Below are positions 63,654 to 64,000 of a stretch of DNA of 64,000 nt, in pieces. The translations under genes and the position numbers were made by a program. Under the pieces are notes generated by a model. That model was not told the origin of the DNA and searched no databases. It worked only from the letters and a program-made list of their open reading frames with translations. Each line of letters opens with the position of its first letter. The stretch's first letter is position 1. The stretch is from positions 310,001-374,000 of the forward strand of contig NZ_QVLS01000002.1 in the NCBI RefSeq assembly GCF_003417535.1, written 5' to 3'. This DNA is from Hydrogenophaga borbori. Its GTDB lineage: Bacteria > Pseudomonadota > Gammaproteobacteria > Burkholderiales > Burkholderiaceae_C.

Positions 63654-64000
63654 TCGGGGCGGGACAGGGTGGGTTTGAGCAGCGCGTCCAGGGCGCGGCG
63701 CACGGGCGGCGAGGCGTGTTCGATGCGGTGCGCGGCGTTGGCCATGTGGCGCATGGCGGCCTCGCGCGCGGCGGTGACGTCGCCGCGGCACACGGCCTCG
63801 GCGATGGCGCGGTGCTCGTGGTGCACCTCCACCATGTAGCCGCTGTCCAGGGATTCGTTGGTGCGCGTCACGCGCATGGCGTCGCGCTGGTACTGCTCCA
63901 GGAAGCCCAGCAGGCGCTCGTAGTGCGGGTTGTCGGTGGCGCGGGCGATGCTGCGGTGAAAGCGCAGGTCGGCCTCCACGCCGGGGGCGCCCACGGGCGG
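63650..64000 (-). CDS. GntR-family (FadR/FCD) transcriptional regulator, 5'-truncated
   Basis: The last ~116 residues of a gene that runs past the right edge; the frame stays open to base 64000. It shows the FCD effector domain: DLRFHRSIARATDNPHYERL near the edge, then the metal-site histidines in VHHEHRAIAEAVCRGDVTAAREAAMRH... The DNA-binding winged helix is outside the window. It is translationally coupled (ATGA) to the otnC-like gene and probably represses this catabolic operon until its sugar acid is present. Confidence 0.85.
   Translation of the reverse strand, partial: PPVGAPGVEADLRFHRSIARATDNPHYERLLGFLEQYQRDAMRVTRTNESLDSGYMVEVHHEHRAIAEAVCRGDVTAAREAAMRHMANAAHRIEHASPPVRRALDALLKPTLSRPE

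Overview
This is a contiguous, very GC-rich, gene-dense chromosomal window. It carries 59 protein-coding genes, two of them cut by the window edges, and one SRP RNA gene. Gene content and order point to a betaproteobacterium of the order Burkholderiales, most likely a Comamonadaceae relative (Hydrogenophaga/Acidovorax-like). The supporting blocks are yhbY/rlmE-ftsH-folP-glmM, trxA-rho-rpmE2, ffs/dnaX-ybaB-recR, mltD-gloB/methyltransferase-rnhA, ppk1-sixA/ppx/pstSCAB-phoUBR and moaA-mobA-moeA. I saw no rRNA, tRNA, CRISPR array, insertion sequence or prophage. The longest stretch without a gene is about 200 bases.

Layout. 1-14153: a cut serine peptidase, an FAD oxidoreductase, pyrD, rpiA, a periplasmic DUF4124-glutaredoxin fusion, oligopeptidase A, then ribosome and cell-envelope housekeeping genes (yhbY, rlmE, ftsH, folP, glmM), a GNAT, a NamZ-like protein and a DOMON-like protein. 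14154-27514: a large phosphate and polyphosphate block. It starts with a tightly coupled run (OlsB-like acyltransferase, LpxH-like phosphatase, ppk1, sixA). A small ribbon-helix-helix protein with a histone-H1-like tail and ppx lie on the opposite strand, and the complete pstSCAB-phoU-phoB-phoR operon follows. 27542-31582: a membrane glycosyltransferase, rpmE2, rho and trxA. 31703-38903: an AddB/AddA-type nuclease-helicase pair translationally coupled to a HI0933-family flavoprotein. 39034-39975: an orphan protein with unusual composition. 40114-43660: a DOPA-dioxygenase-like gene, the 4.5S RNA gene, and dnaX-ybaB-recR. 43743-53509: an orphan substrate-binding protein, mltD and gloB, a methyltransferase and rnhA, a two-gene RND efflux pump, and a second orphan protein. 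53632-64000 (all minus strand): a GntR/FCD regulator, otnC- and denD-like genes, a TRAP transporter, an aldehyde dehydrogenase and an SDR (a probable four-carbon sugar-acid catabolic operon), followed directly by moaA, mobA and moeA.

The most interesting signals are these. (1) The phosphate block has a good Pho box before pstS and a second candidate, with GTCA repeats at an 11-base period, before the acyltransferase-phosphatase-ppk1-sixA run; this suggests that lipid remodelling and polyphosphate synthesis are wired to PhoB. (2) The small RHH/AKP-tail protein embedded among the polyphosphate genes has a perfect 10-4-10 inverted repeat filling its own promoter. (3) dnaX has a nine-A slippery run followed by a hairpin, and both shifted frames stop at once, which would give a short gamma form. 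(4) A recurring promoter geometry (a -10-like hexamer, six bases, then ATG) at ppk1, dnaX, yhbY and moaA suggests leaderless transcripts.

All functional calls come from reading motifs and gene order; no database search was possible.
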